Origin: Macquaria australasica | Lineage: Eukaryota; Chordata; Actinopteri; Centrarchiformes; Percichthyidae | Assembly: GCA_005408345.1 (NCBI GenBank) | Contig: SEMN01000017.1 | Span: 1,798,001-1,862,000, forward strand | Direction of reading: 5' to 3' | DNA: 64,000 nt | In this document: one piece after another, positions 44,091-58,863 of the stretch | How positions within the stretch are numbered: the stretch's first letter is position 1 | How the letters are laid out: each line of letters starts with the position of its first letter | Notes under the pieces: generated by a model | Seen by the model: the letters and a program-made list of their open reading frames with translations, nothing else | The model's database searches: none | What the model was told of the DNA's origin: nothing | Made by a program: the position numbers and the translations under genes

Positions 44091-46370
44091 GGCCAGGAGG
44101 AGGGGCCAGTCAGCCCCTCGTGTACTAAATCAATAGCTAGTCATTGTGGGTTTCGTCAATAGGCCACCTTTTCATGGGGATCATGTAGCGTCTGAGTGAA
44201 ATACGGTGATCTGACGTTGTAGGCGAGGCCAGTAACCCTACATCACTCTGACATGGGCAAATCAAACAGAGAGAGGAAGTTATCAATCAGCCTGTTGGAT
44301 ATGAGAGACCAGAAGCAGATGTTCTTGGCACTTGCAAGTCTTTTTCTTTTACATTAATTGCTTCTTTAAATAGGTACATGGGAGGCGTGTTGGTCTGGGT
44401 AAGGAGGGGGTGGGGTGTGGTAAATTGATTCAGTCTCTAAGTGCATCATAGCTGGAGATGAGCTCCTCAGTCTTGGCTTTCGGGGCTGATTTAGAGCTGA
44501 AGGAACATCCATCACTGCGGCCAAGCCAACTACCCAACACCTCTTAAGTCACTGTGGTCTATTTTGTGCATCAAGGAAATCACATCTCATACCTCTGCCA
44601 AAGGAGCAGGCATTGTGCTTGTGAAGTTTTAGGGAAATGAGGTGGCTGGCATCTACTTAATCTGGCTGGTGAGGGTCTCATAAAAGCCCCTGACCGCCTT
44701 GCACCCCTTCAGACTTGACTTAGGACCCTGTTGACGTCTGGTGTCTCGCATCCAAGAACCTCTCATGAATCACTTTAGACATTCAGATTTTGAATACACA
44801 GCAGCTCAAGGACTTGATGAAGACTAAAACTAGCAATGTGGAACAACCTGAACGAGTCTGGAGAGTGTCTGTTGGCGGGATCGAATCACCAATTTGTAGT
44901 TTTACTCATATAAAGTACAATTAAATGTATTGATGAGGCACCTGAAACACTTATATCAAAAATAAAGACAAACTAGACATACAATAGCAAGGGAAACAAA
45001 TAACTGGGGAGGTATTGTTCATATCAAGTAAATGCCAGCTGCAGGCACCAAGCCCTTACTTTTTCTCAGAAGTGATACGGCAGTATAGTTCAAAGCAAAC
45101 AATCGAACCAGTTCTGAGTTTCTATTAATGTAAGAAATGTGTGTGATGTATGAGCCAAAGCTATGCAGTCATCAATCCTGTTTCTGCTCCCAACCACTCC
45201 ACTGCATCACTAATGAAAGAGGTCAGGGCCATGTTGACCTCGTAATACCTCATTGAAAAATAAACAGTAAGCATTAAGTATCACGTATGGACACAGTCCA
45301 TGGGCATCTACTAATGGTGTTATTGATTGACCAGTAAACGGACCACTAATACCAGTTCGTTATAACTGACATGCCTGACCTTCAGTAAAGAAAATGAATT
45401 GGAAACAGGCGTGGCGCAGGTGTGTCAGACACCTGCACGTTGATATGCTTAACACTAGAGGGAGCAATAACATTAACATAATCAGAATACCAGCTGCTGT
45501 CAGATCACATGACACGTGTGTGTGTATTTGTTTGCGTAAATGAGAGAGGGAACAAGAAGAGCACACAGAAATCTTGTAACATACTGCCACTTATAAATGT
45601 ATGCCATCTTCATTCAAACAAACAAGTGTGTGGTCGGTCTGCTTTGTCTGTTCTGAATCTTTACCCCGCATAGAGGCATCATTATTCTTTGGACCACAGA
45701 TGTGGTCCAGAGAGGTGTGCTCCCTTTCGCTTCGTGGTGAAGACTTGTAGCTGCAGCTGCAGATGTCTACAGCCACTGAACCCTGCGGAGGGAGCTGCGT
45801 CAATTAAACCAGATGTAGCGAGAATGATACCGGAAGTGTGATCATTCCGTCTTCAAAATTAAATCGATAGCGGAGCGCATGGCTGCTGATAGGCTTCTAT
45901 ACATTTTTATGGGTATCCTTGGATTTTATGCTAGAGTAATACATGGTATTGCAGCTGTTGTTTAACCTGTGAAATATTTTTTGTACACTTTTGTTATTTT
46001 GGATACAATAAGTCTTGGGATTTTTTTTTGTCTTTGCTCTGGTGTCTACATGTGTCCTCAATTATTTCAACAATTCGAAATGTAGGGGTGTCAAATCCTG
46101 ATATGCTTGATTATGAAATTTTGGCTTAATCGCAGTTGGAAAAATCATGTGATGTCATTTACTGTACTTCTGCGAACCAATCAGGATTTATCTTCTTTTT
46201 TTTTTCTGACGGCAGTTGGTGGAGTTATTCAGTCACTGTCAGCTGAGTTTTAAAATCGTAATAAATAATAACCGATATATATATATATATATATATATCT
46301 TTGTTTGTCGCTTAATTGATCGTGGATATTAAATGATAGTTTTTTTCCCCCCCCAGGGGATTTAACTACA
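44091..46370. other. Intergenic region between divergent UTS2B and CCDC50
   Basis: About 2.3 kb without a supported exon; the promoters of both flanking genes must lie here or at its edges. A GC-richer patch with an ETS-like ACCGGAAGTG lies at about 45829-45838. An (AT)n run lies at 46275-46299. Nothing else is recognised. Confidence 0.5.
46275..46299. repeat. (AT)n microsatellite
   Basis: A short uninterrupted AT run upstream of the CCDC50 first exon. Confidence 0.9.
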
Positions 46371-46401
46371 AAAATTCCAAGTCTTTTATTTTGACATTTG
46401 T

Positions 46402-46713
46402 AAGCGGAAGTGGCCTGTTAAGTGGATCTGACTTGGCGGGCGGGCTGTCGGAAGGACCCGGAGGGAGGGACGCTCGTAGAAAACCTGACACGCCAGCTCC
46501 AGAAGAGTAGCTGCCAGGCAATTACAGCAGCGACGTATCGAGGGAGGGTGGCGACCGAAACTAATCAAAAGGGCCGTCCAGCACCTGAACCATCAATCGG
46601 GTTTATGGGTAAAGGCGATCGATCAGCCTGCGGTTAACCTTCGGAAGAAACGCGGACGTGTAATTCAACGTCAACGGGTTTTTTTTTTTTTTTGACTTAT
46701 TATCGGTGACAAC
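46402..46713 (+). promoter_or_regulatory. ccdc50: CCDC50 promoter/5' UTR, CpG-rich
   Basis: The block just before the CCDC50 ATG is GC- and CpG-rich compared with its surroundings and has no TATA box. It contains AGCGGAAGTGGC at 46403-46414, a strong ETS-type word typical of housekeeping promoters. A poly-T run (about 46679-46693) lies within the 5' UTR. The transcription start is not resolved. Confidence 0.5.
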
Positions 46714-46768
46714 ATGGCTGAATGTAACGTTAGCATCGACAAGAATAAACTACCTGGAGTGAAAGAGG
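46714..46768 (+). CDS. ccdc50: CCDC50 exon 1
   Basis: Encodes MAECNVSIDKNKLPGVKE and ends in phase 1 at GTAATG. The ATG context (ACAACATGG) is favourable. Confidence 0.93.
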
Positions 46769-49700
46769 GTAATGTCGACACAACATATTTGCCGGCTAAA
46801 AGTGAATGAGGCTAGCTGTCGCTGTGACACCAGCGGGGCTAAATGTTAGAGGTGTTGGAGAACTCAGGTGTTTTCTTTTTGCTCTCGTACACCTCGGTTG
46901 TGATGGTTGTTAGCACGGCTTGCTAGTTGATGCTAGCTCTGTATACTTAAGGCTGGAGTCAGGTAGCCAGCACCGATTTAGACCTCTTAGCCTGGGTGGA
47001 GGCGTCGTGCCAGATTTTGTATCCCGGTCCGATTCTGTCTCCATTCAAGATTTGAAGGCGAGACGTTGTTTTAGCAGGGAGAAAGGAGGTTGGCACATTG
47101 TGTCCCCCTTCATATTTCACTCAGTGTTTGGATTAGGGTGAAATGCTTTGTGGTATATATAATCACGATCCCAGTGTAGGTAAATACAGTGTAGGAGTCA
47201 GGCTTGACTTGTAGCCTCAGTACTGATCACATGGAGGTGTTTGCCTGTTTTAAGGTATGTGGTTCAGCCAGAGCTCTGAGGACAAGATGCATTTGTTTTT
47301 AGTGATGAAAGCAGCATGTGCTCTTCCTTTTGGATCTCACGTCTGACATATCCAGTTACACCTTTCTTTAGGCTGTAAAATATATTACTGCTTTGAAACA
47401 TTATCCTAAAAGACTGTGTGACAAGCAAGAAAGAACTTTTTTTTTTTAAAGAAAAGGCAACACCTGCCCCCTCCCATATAACTTTTACACACACACACAC
47501 ACACACACAACTTTGTCTACTGTTGTTACTGATGTGATGGTGAAAAGCAGGTGGAGAGTGGGGCTTTTGCACTGAAGCAGGTTTTGGATGGGATGCTGTG
47601 CTGTTGGGAAGGACCCGTCCTGTTGGTGTGAAGCAGCTGCTCAGCAGGATGCTTGTTATTCTGGTCAGAGAGAGAAGGGACGTGCATTCTCACTGCTTGG
47701 CTAGTCTGCAGAGGGAAAGACTGAGAAAGCTGCTGGAAAAGTTTCAATTTCATTTCTCATGTGTTAGGAAAATAGTAAATATTGTGAGCTGTCTAGTTTT
47801 ACTGTACTGTAACTCACAGATGAACTGAGCTTGTATTTTGTCATTTCCCATTGCACATGAAGCAGAAGGAGTTGACTCTTGTGGTCTTTGTGCGTCGTGG
47901 TGTCATGTTAGACTGACCAAGTGATGGTGTGAGAACTTAAACCATAGCTTGCAGCTGTAATCCTTCTGTCACTTGTTGCTTGGTGTTGTTGTGAATGCTA
48001 GACCCAGTTAAATACTGCATTTTTCAAAATGTTAAATGAACTTTCAGACAAACCCACATTGTTACAGTAGTTAAAACGACTAGTGAATTAATCTCAGGTT
48101 TCTTGGCTAAGAAGATTAAGCATATGCTTGAAAAATGGTCTGTGGTAATCAAATCCCTTACTGCTCTGAGGCAGTGGCAGGCTTTGTGGAGGTCTCGCCC
48201 TCCTCTTCACAGCATCTGTTTAAGCCCACCCAGTCACCCCACATCTAATACAACCAGACAATCTGAACCACTCCTCAGTGTTTTGTATTTGAGTCCCAGG
48301 CGTTTTTGTGCTTGTCAATAATATCGGCAAATAATTTGTTTTCTCAGCTATCTCTAATGCACGCCAACACATAGTCGTAGACTGTTGGTGGTTATTAATT
48401 TTTTATGTGGATGAAGTCATCTTTGTCAGAGCAGATGATGGGCTGTGAGCCTGGCGGTGTGAGGTTATTGAGTGTGCCTATAGGCTTTGTAATGAAAGCT
48501 GTGGGGGGAGGAGAGCTTTAAATACAAGACTAGTGGCAAAGAAAGGAGTCATATGACTGAATAAGATGTATGATATGAATAAGTCTCATTGAGTAAGTTA
48601 AATTATTCTTTATTTTGGTCTTCATTGAATAAAACCACTGCAGACAGCAGAGTGGCGTGTGGCTTCTTGCAAGATGAAATCATGGCTTCATTTTATTCTT
48701 CTATATTTGATGCAATCATGTTTCAGCTGAAGAAAAGTTTCCTACTGCGGTATTTCAAGATACATGCTAAACAGGGTAGTTACATCCGTGTTGACTGAAC
48801 CGTAGAAGCAGATGCTGTAAGGTACATACATTCTGTGCTATAAAGTCCACATCCATAATTAGCAGCGGCTGTGAGAAAGGTCTTAAATGTCCCCTTAGCT
48901 TCTTCTGTTTCCTGCACAGGAAACTGTCAGCACTTGAAGACTAGTGGATCCCGACTATTCAAAAGAAGAAAATCTATCTTCCTCATTTCAGCAGAACAGT
49001 TCAGATCGTGTGTGGTGATGGTGTCGGGTTTTCATGAGGAAATCTCCCCTCCCACAGCAGTTTGCACAATTGTTTCCAGAATGAATGTTCACAGCATTTT
49101 TGGCAGTATCTGTAATATTGAAATGGAAAGTCTGCCGTAGTTTAGATTTGCTGTGAAGATGTTCGTGCGAGATGGAGAACTAGCAGTAAAACATTGATTT
49201 TGCTGACTAAAAGTTGTAATCATACTCTGCATACAGATAATTGAGATCATGATTTAAGCCATATATGTTCAGTTTGAGTCCTCGAGTTTAGAGCTGATAA
49301 GAGAAGAGGCCAAAAACTCAGCTACAGTAAATGTGACTCACTTTTCAGATGTCATGCTGTCTGCAATATTTTAGGTTAGAGCTTTGATAAGATCATTCTT
49401 TGTAGCTGATTATTGTATTGTAACTAATTCAGCATATAGGAAATATCACCTGATTAAAATACATGTAAATACATGTATCTCAGTAGGTGCCTTGCTGATT
49501 GACACACAAATAGTTTTTCTTAAGAGGAGAGTTTTATTCGTGTATTATACTTGCCTGCTTGTCGCATTTTGTCAGCCAATTTAGGGATTTAAACCGGCAG
49601 CTTGTCAGAAATATGCCTTCTCACTTCTTAAGGTCCCTCTCACATCTAAATAATTTCTAAGGAAAGGCGCTCACATCAGTCTTTATTTAGGCCTTTACAG

Positions 49701-52700
49701 TCCGAGGCAAATGATGGTTCCTCATTCACAGTTTCACTTCATGTATTGGAGACAGAAAATAACCAAGCCACAAGCCAGTTGCCATATGGCCAACCTCATT
49801 ACCAGACTGAGAAACACTGTTTGGTGCAGTTTCAATCATTTGGGCAGTGTGTTAAACAGATATTTAGATTTTTGCTTCAGTATCATCTAGGCTCTTCCGG
49901 CTCACAAAGCAAATCCACTGAACAGAAAATAAATTCACAAAATAAATCTCTACCGGCAATCTTTGCTGACACATTCGATACTTGTGGGATTTACTGTAGC
50001 ATTAAACTTGTCCTCCTTTCCTTGATTGTGGGTCAGTTTATAAACAGTTTTACGTTTTTAAGCATATGTGTAGGCGGATGGGCCGGATGTTTAACATCTG
50101 AAACCACGAATGTCAGATGGAGATCTAACATCTGAACTGCTATGTAACTTAGATTTGAATCAACAATACACTAGTTGAAACTAATTTTGAACTTTGCTGC
50201 TTTTTTTTATGTACAAGGCTGTATCAGTATTCTTTTTCAGTTTCAGTCTCTTTTGTTTTTTTCAGTGTGCCGAGACTTTGCTGTGCTGGAGGACCACTGC
50301 CTGGCCTACAACCTCCAGGAACAAGAAAGTAAGAAACTACAAATTAGTCATGTTTGTCGATTTGTTTCCCCCAGCCCTAAGGTTTTCACCCTAAGAGACG
50401 GGTAACTCATGCTCATTTCAAATCAGGGACGTCTGCTTTTCTGCTTTTAAAGTTCCTGAACAGTCAGAGAAAAGCTCGGCTGCCTTTGATGGATCCTGTT
50501 CTTTGTTAAGATGAAACAATTCAGAGTTCATACAGATGGGCCAATTCCCTTTTTCCAAACAGTCTGTTCAAACACTTAAGTCATTCATCATTGTAATGTT
50601 TTTTGCATCAGACCCGTTACGTCACCGTGGACTGTTTTTGTCAAGCTGCCCTGCGGCATTCGTACAGTAGGTCACTTAATGCCTACTTTGCAAAAAAAAA
50701 AAAAACTATGAAAGATGATTTCAGAGCATAGCAATAGAAAATGAATGCTCCTCTTTTCCCTTCTGGAAAATGTGTGAAGTCCAACAGGGTGAACTGCAGC
50801 GTCAGTGGCTGCAGCCTGATTAAGCCTACATAAACCCTGCTTTAGTCACACAGTTCACAGTGTGAATGGTGCAGGATGCCACAACAATACTGCATCAGGG
50901 CAGGGCTGTGGCAGACTACAGTGGACTGCTGCATGCGATTTGATAGGATCTCACATTAATTTGTGTGTGCTGGAGCTGTAGTAGATTCTGAATCTGAAGT
51001 TAGACGGCACAGTCGGCTTAGCAAGGGTTTTTATGTGGACCACACTGTGAGATACTGTTGTCTACTCTGTGTGTGTGTCTTTTTGTGTGTACATGTTGTG
51101 CAAGTGTACACACTCCCAAACTCTTCTATTGTGCGTCTTCAGACTTGTGTGTTTTGTTAGCTACGTGTTTGTCCCCGCATGCCTCAGTAGATTAGCCGGT
51201 GCTTTAATGTGAGCTCAAATGTGTGTAATTAGCTGGTATCTTATGATGATGATTACAACTTTTTTTTCTCTGATCAAAAGCTTCTTTTCTTTAGTGTCCC
51301 TCACTGTAGGTTAGGCCATCTCCTGCTGAGTTAGGTTGAAAGGACATTTTCTGCCAAGAGGCTCTGACAAACACAGACCCAGACATAACAAGGCAGTCCC
51401 TTCATCAGACACAAATGACTATCTGCAGACGGCTAATGGCCACCACACCACCTCATATCTTCACCTGCACTCATTTGTAAAGAAATGACAGGAACCAGCA
51501 GTACGAAGCAACTGCTTTTAGACTGTGCAGGAAATTAGTCGGTTACTCTTCAGATTTAGCTTTTGTATTAAAGGGATGGAAACCTAACTGCTTTTACTTC
51601 TCTGGACAATAGTTTGTTTTTCTCACCCTATTTTACTATAAAAGGGTAAATTATGCACCAAGCTCTGTAAGAAAGAGGGCCATATGTCACCCAGCCATAT
51701 CCTAAGTGCAGATTAGGCTCTGTTTTAGCTGTAATTAATCTGGTTTTGGTTGGCCTGTTCTTGTGTTGTCATTAACCCTTTTAAAGCCTTGGTGATCCAA
51801 AACCAAGGCTCAGCTCCCCTTGCTCCTTTTGTTGTCACACTAACTGAGCTGAAAAAATGTTTCTTTCACCTTTTGACCCTGAAGGTCATTTAGGAGAATG
51901 CTGGATGACGTGTCTTAAATATGCAGTGTCCCTTTTTTTTTTTTTTTCCCCTGGATGACATCAACAGATGGCCATCCCAAAAGGGGCTTTTTAGCACATT
52001 CACTTTAACTTAATGATGAGTTACAGCTGGCTTTTATTTCCATTCGAAATGTTGAGCATGCAACACACTGAAGCATCCAAATGTCGCATGGAAAACATTT
52101 CTTTATGGCAGTGTCAGCACTTGCCGTCTTTTGTTTCTGGAATGTGTTTTCTCAATTTCAGCGCACAGCTCCTCATTGATGTGCCTGAGCTTCAGATTGT
52201 CCAGCTCTCTCACCCAAACTCCCCTTTTTCTGAATAATAATAATAATAATAAACTTGATTTATAGAGCACTTCAAACAAGTACAAAGTGCTTTGCGTAGA
52301 GAAAATTACATAAAATAAGAAAGTGAATATTAAAATACATGAAGGAAAAAAAGACAACATAAAATCAGGATATGCTTTTCGATTAAAATTACGTTTTTAG
52401 AAGAGACTTAGAAGAAGACACTGTCTTAGACAGCCTTATTTCCTCGGTCCAGCTCTCACCCTAACTCCTCTTTTCTGAATGACGTGAGACTTCTTCAAGG
52501 TTGAGTTTGTTGAATGAACAAATGTCACAATGTCCGGTCATGTTTTTTTTTGTTTTTTTTTTCCTGCTGCGTTGAAAGATGAATCAATGAAAAATGTGGC
52601 AGTGGATAAATGATAGCCTTATCTTGGGTTGTGACATCAGTTTTGCCTTAAAATATTTTTTTGTAAGGTGTCCTAAACTTAAATAATTGATCAGTGCCAT

Positions 52701-55700
52701 CCAAAAAAAAATCAATGTCAACCCCTTGACTTTTTATCAAGTTGCCACAGCTGTGACTCACAGTTTCCTCCTTCAATCCCACCAGTCAGAAAGCAGAAAC
52801 TTTATGGAGCCTCTCACGGCTAAATTGCCAAACGTAATTTGGTCCTTTTCACATGAAAGCTGGGAACAGATCAATAGCCAGGTGAAACAGAGCTCAGTGA
52901 GTGAGTGATGCTGTCCATGCTTACCAAGTGCTGGGAGTGCGTCAGCAAGCGGGATTTATCATCTGTTATGTGCCATCACACAACCTTGGAACGGCACCTC
53001 AGCTGCGGACATTCATTTCTCAGTGACTAAGAGCGCTCTCTGTTTATTACCAGAGACTGAAGCATCTGTGTCCTCGACGTTAATCTTGTTCTCTGCAGAC
53101 AATACTACTGCTCCTCAAAGAGGAAAACATCAAGAAAGTGTGGATCTGTAAATAAACTTAGTGCTCTGCTGTTCATCTGTTCATCTAATTCTTCATCACC
53201 AGTGCAGTCCAGCCAGCCGACCTACTCTGGTTTGTTTGTGCAGTTTTAAGAGCACTACTTTGTGTGTTTGATTCTACAGTTGAGAGCCACTTGGCGTCCA
53301 ACGTCAATAAGAGCCGTCTGGTGCAGAAGGACCTGCTGGTGGCCAAGAAGCTGCAGGAGGAGGAGGATCAGAGGGCCAAGGTCCAGAGCCAGAAACAGCA
53401 CGTTGACATGTGGGTGACTCACACACACACACAGACACACACACACACGCACACATTTATACATGTCTACATCAAAGCAAAATTCCACTGGGAGAAATGG
53501 ACAATAAAACCATAAACACAAATGTTGTTAAGCCTAGAGAAAGGCAGCCTATAAGGAGGAGAAATACTTTAGACATGGAGTCTATAATGGCTGCGTGATT
53601 ACCTGGTAAACATTTAAATTAGTAATGTAATTGACATTGGACTTATTTAATATGATAAATGACATGAGATTCAACTGTATTGGTTTATTTCATCTAATTT
53701 CTGGAACAAAATGCTTGTTGCCTCATGAAGTCATCAGAATACTTTGCAATAATAGCTGTGTACAGTATGTGTTGCTTTGTTGAAAGCATCTGTTTCAGAT
53801 TAGTGTAATCTAGTGTAATTACTCCCAAACGCTATACCTAAGACAGATTTATGCTTCACCAGCAAGGCGATCCAGCTCTCCCACCACAGATGACTCCAAA
53901 TTGATTTATCGTTCAGTGTAGCTTTAACCCTTTTATTGTAGTACATTAGTGGGTCATGTCTTGCATTCATTACCACAAATAAGCTTGTGAATGCTCTTTC
54001 ATTTTCATTGAGAGCAATGATGAAAAGGTTTGGAAATGGCTTTGTTAGCTAGGTCAGCTCTTTTTCTACATTCACAATAGTTCTGAGAAACTGTCACTGT
54101 GTGGAGAAGATTTGCGCTGATAGAGGCTTTGCTACATCACAAAATATAAGTTTGTCTGGCTTTACTGAAAAAGAGAAGATAATGAAGCCTGTCTTCAGTT
54201 TGATGGATGTTGTCTTCACTATCGGCAGCTGCTACAGGCATCATAAACATGTAGGAGAAAACACAAGCAGACCATTCACAGTTCTTGTGGTCTCTCCATA
54301 GCCCTGACATATAATTATATTTTTTAAGGGGTTTGGGTCAGCTCCAGCATCACGTCCAAAGCTATGCAGCTTCCCCACAGTTCAGTAGACAGTGACGGCT
54401 CCCAAACATAGCTGAGTGTCCTGTTGCCTCTGCTTCAGTCCAGACCAGGAGCTGCAGCAGAAGCCTGCAAAAAGGCACCCGGAGTAACAGTCCCCCTCTT
54501 TGTTCTGCAATTTTTTATTTAAATAAAAATGCTGACTCACAGTTTAGTGAGATCACTGTTTCAAACACACACACAGACAGAGGAAGCTCCAGTAGTGGGA
54601 TCGCACCCCCAGGAAGAGGCCAGATGCTCCACCATCGATGCAGGCAGACCAATGCTGCTTGTCATGCTGGGAGCTCACACTGCCATCCACCCTGCACTTG
54701 CCAATGCCACTTCATATATACACCCACTCTCAGACATTTAACTAAACACACACACACTGTGGGATGCATACAAGCATCACTTGTTTCTTAGTACGTACCG
54801 ATGAAGACACACTAAGGTGCTGCAGTCTGTTTATTTTTGCCAGCTTAAGTCCTCCTGAGCTGTCGGCTGCTCAGGTTAAATACAGGTGCAGTGCAAGCTA
54901 GCTGCGACTGTTGCTTTTAAGTGAAGCATTACTGTCATGTACTATGTGTCTACGCACACAAACAGAGAAATGATCTTTGCATACCAGCCCTCCAGGCAGA
55001 TGGTGTTGTCAAACTCACGTTAAAGATGTGAGTGAGCCAAAGCAAGCTGTTGAGATCAACATCACGACAGGCGAAGATATTCCTGCTCCTGCCTGAAGCA
55101 CACACGCTGCCTCTCACAACGTGTTGGATAATAACTTGACAGCTGATCATGTAGTGCGTTCACTGCCGTGTGTCTGTGGTGTAACATGATTATTTCACTG
55201 CTGTGCAGGTCTTGGTTCACTGTGCATTTATTCATATAGAACACATTGTGGATTTCTATTTCCATGATTATTAATTGGGAAGTTTGGCAGTGTTTTTTAC
55301 TTTTATTGACTCGCATAAAACAAACAGAAAACCAATTTACAAATCTAAACCAGCGCTTTACCAATGCACCCCTCAAACAATACCAGTCATATACACTATT
55401 ATTATCCCTCAATTTTCACTGTTCTTTCATCGTACATCACAGGTAACATGCAATGTTAATACTGTAAAACAGCACTGACAGAAAAGGAAGGCAACAATTA
55501 TTAGCTAGAGTCAGAAAAGAGAAAAAAATAAAATGAAAATGGTTGTGTTGGATTTTTTTATTTTTATTTTTTTTTTGTAGTGACAGTATGTACTTTTAAG
55601 TTTGGCAGTGTTGAAGTGTTTTCATTTTCTTTGAAAGTCTTAGTCTGCTATATTAAGCCAGTCTAGATTAGGACTAGAGGAAATTTCAACGTCATGGCAA

Positions 55701-58700
55701 GTTAGGGTTAAATGTATCTAGGAGAGTGAAATTAAAGTATTGAGGGTCAGAAGAATCCAGAAGCATCAGTAGAAAGAGCTCCAAAAGGGAGCCATTGAAG
55801 TATTAAACAAAATATGTTTGAGAGAGATATAGGAATAAAAATGTAAATTTAAAGCACTGTACATGATATGCATGTGTATAAAAGGATCTAAATACTGGTT
55901 CTGTTATGGATAAATATAAATGTGTATGATTACAAACATTACTGATTAAACATTGTTAGTTAGCTTGTTTCACGATCCTGAAGCTATTAAGAGCTATATA
56001 TGTTACTAATGTTTTAATGTTCTCCAACCCCCTCCCCATATACACATGAACACACATGAACCTATGGGGACCTCAGTGAGCGCCAAGATATTGAGATCGC
56101 CCAGGAGATTCAGGAACAACTGGTCCGACAGGCAGAACAACAACGACAGCAGGAAGAGAAGGATGCGGTGAGAAACACACACGGTGACATTTCTGCCTAT
56201 TAAAGCGCAATGTTGGTTACATCCACCCGTCAATGACTTGCCTTCTGTTATCGATGTACTGTAATGGGCGGGTTGTTGCACTTGTGAGTCATCGCCTTGT
56301 TTGTGCCTCCATGTTGTAATAATGGAATGACGGCCATAGTGACCTGACCTGTATTTTTTTTCTCAAAGTTTTATCAGTGTTGTTCGATGTTTATGTCCTG
56401 CTGTACATAAAGAGCACAAATTTTAAGTATATTCTGACGCTACAGAATCAGCATTTTGTAAATGTTTTTCCAATATATTGGTCCATCTATACATGGTTAC
56501 AACTTCTGTTAAATTGTCAGTAAATCTTTCAAAATATCTCAGATGCCACTAATTACTTCTTGCCTCTAATTTGAGGGAGTGATTGTTCTCATTGCTCCAT
56601 AGTTCTATGAAAAAATGCACCGAGTACTGGCCTGAGTAGGGCTCTGCAGCAGTTGTTTGAAACATCAGGGAATGATGCATCTCACCACTGTAATCTGATA
56701 TGTTTAAAACTGCACTGACTGGCAGGAGAAAAAAAACTACATTTCAAAACAAAGCGACATATTTGTTACAGATCAGACTTTTCTATATTCATGTGGGACG
56801 ACATGTTTACTGTGGCCTTATTTGTTTTGTAGGCCATAGCTCGTAAACTGCAGGAGAAGGAGATGAAAGAGGAAAGGAGGAGACAGAAGCAGCTGGAAGC
56901 AAACTTTGAGGAGGAGTACTTTGAGGATCACGGAGGTGGGGAGAGCACCACTGGCTCACGTTAATGTGTGGCTGTTCGTGTTTGTGTCTTACTTCATATT
57001 TGTTTGTGTGTGTGTAAGTACTTGAGAAAAGATATATCTCTTCTTCTGTGGAGTGGGATTTTTTTCGGCTCTGGATGTGCGAGGGTGTGTTTTTGATGCT
57101 GCACAGCGGTAGAGATTGTGGCTGACTCGAGGCAAAGATTTTGGAATGCATTTATAAGCACATAATTAACCTTGAAGGGAGGCTTACATGTTCCTACAGT
57201 GAAGCAATTTGTCGTTTCGCTCCCATTCAAGCGCAAACACCAGCGTGAATGGGTTTAACAGTGCTCCAGTTTTAATATGCAGCTTAAATGTGCTTTGATG
57301 TCAGATTTTACCTCAGATATTAAATTAATCTCCAGTTAGTGGGTAATGAATGCATTAAGAAAAACATTTAGATTTACCAACTGACGCCACATACCCACCT
57401 AAAGCATCTTGGTCCACAAATCTGTTTATAACATATTGGTGAGCGTCTCGGTGTCACATATTGGAATCTGTTTCAAGTGTTTTCATGCACACATAACCCT
57501 TCTGCATGAGTCATCCTACTGGAGGTCTGTTCATTTTCTACTGAAAGAGAACCGGCGACTCATTTCAATGTTCTTTGACTTCTTTGTGAATTGTTGCCCC
57601 TGTGTCACCTCAAGTTCAGGGTCCATCCTGCATCATCTCCACTTGGAGAAATGCAGGTTCAACGCAAGTCCTTTTATAGTAAAGGGCTATCAGTTTATCA
57701 GCATGTGAAATGTTGCTGCTGCTGACAGTAGTGTGACTTGGTCTGAATGCACTTACAGTTCTTGAGCCATAGGTGTGACTTTTACTGTAGGAGGGAAGTA
57801 TATTTCACACGGCTCTTTTTAACGTTCCCTCCTCCTGACTCATAAAAGCTCAGCTTTTTTCTCCACAGCTTTCTCAGTCTGCTGATTTTTAATCTGACTT
57901 TTAATTGACTGTATGTGGAGTTTGTCTTCTGTAGAGGCTGACATTTAGCATGTCATTCCTAGATGGTGAGCAGAGGAGGAAATTTTTTTTTTTTTTTTTT
58001 TTTTTTTAGTTAAACAGTCTCCATTTTTGCCTTTTCTGTCCCCAGCCCCTTTTTATATTCTCTGCAATGCACAAATATTCCAAATACGCAATAGTATTTA
58101 CTATCACTGTCAGGGCTTACAAGGGGAGTTGTAGATTATTCCACTCCTTTTAGGTTTTCTGGATATGTGTTTAAGTTAAACACGGGATGCAAAACAGGAT
58201 AGAGGGAGGGGGACAGTTGTGACAAGAGAGTAGCTGCTATAGAGGCGGGGTTTACAGAGTATAGTGTCTGTGTGTACACTTCGTTAACAAAAACAGGACT
58301 GAGCAAGTGTCTCCAGCTGTCAGTGGTGTCTGTATGGATCACCAGCTGTCCCGGTGCATTACCTCTTTCTAAAGGTGTCACACATGGCAGGCAGTCGGGA
58401 TGAAGCTACAGTACATCCTTGCTGACTGTGCTGCTCTGCCCTGCTCCCTTTTATACTAGAATATTTGTGCCAGGCTCTCTCTGTTTGCAGTATTGCCTTG
58501 CAAGTTACATAACCACTCACCTATAATGTCCCGAGAGAGTGTGTCTGTGTGTGTACACTTCACTGTGGCAGTTTGAATGTACACACAGTAGAACAAACAT
58601 TCAGTTCCTTTGTTTACCCTGCATCTAATGCTGTAAGGAACTGACCTCACACTGAGTAACCAGATACAGTTTATGCAGGTTACAAGATTGTCACTGTGCA

Positions 58701-58830
58701 CAAAGGTGTTTAGTTGTGAAACTCAAAACATGTCACCATCTTGTTCTTGTATGCAGATATTCTTTATAGCATAGTGTTGCATTTTAGAGCTCCATCCCAC
58801 TATTTTTTATATCCTCCTTATGCACGTGTA

Positions 58831-58863
<33 letters not shown>

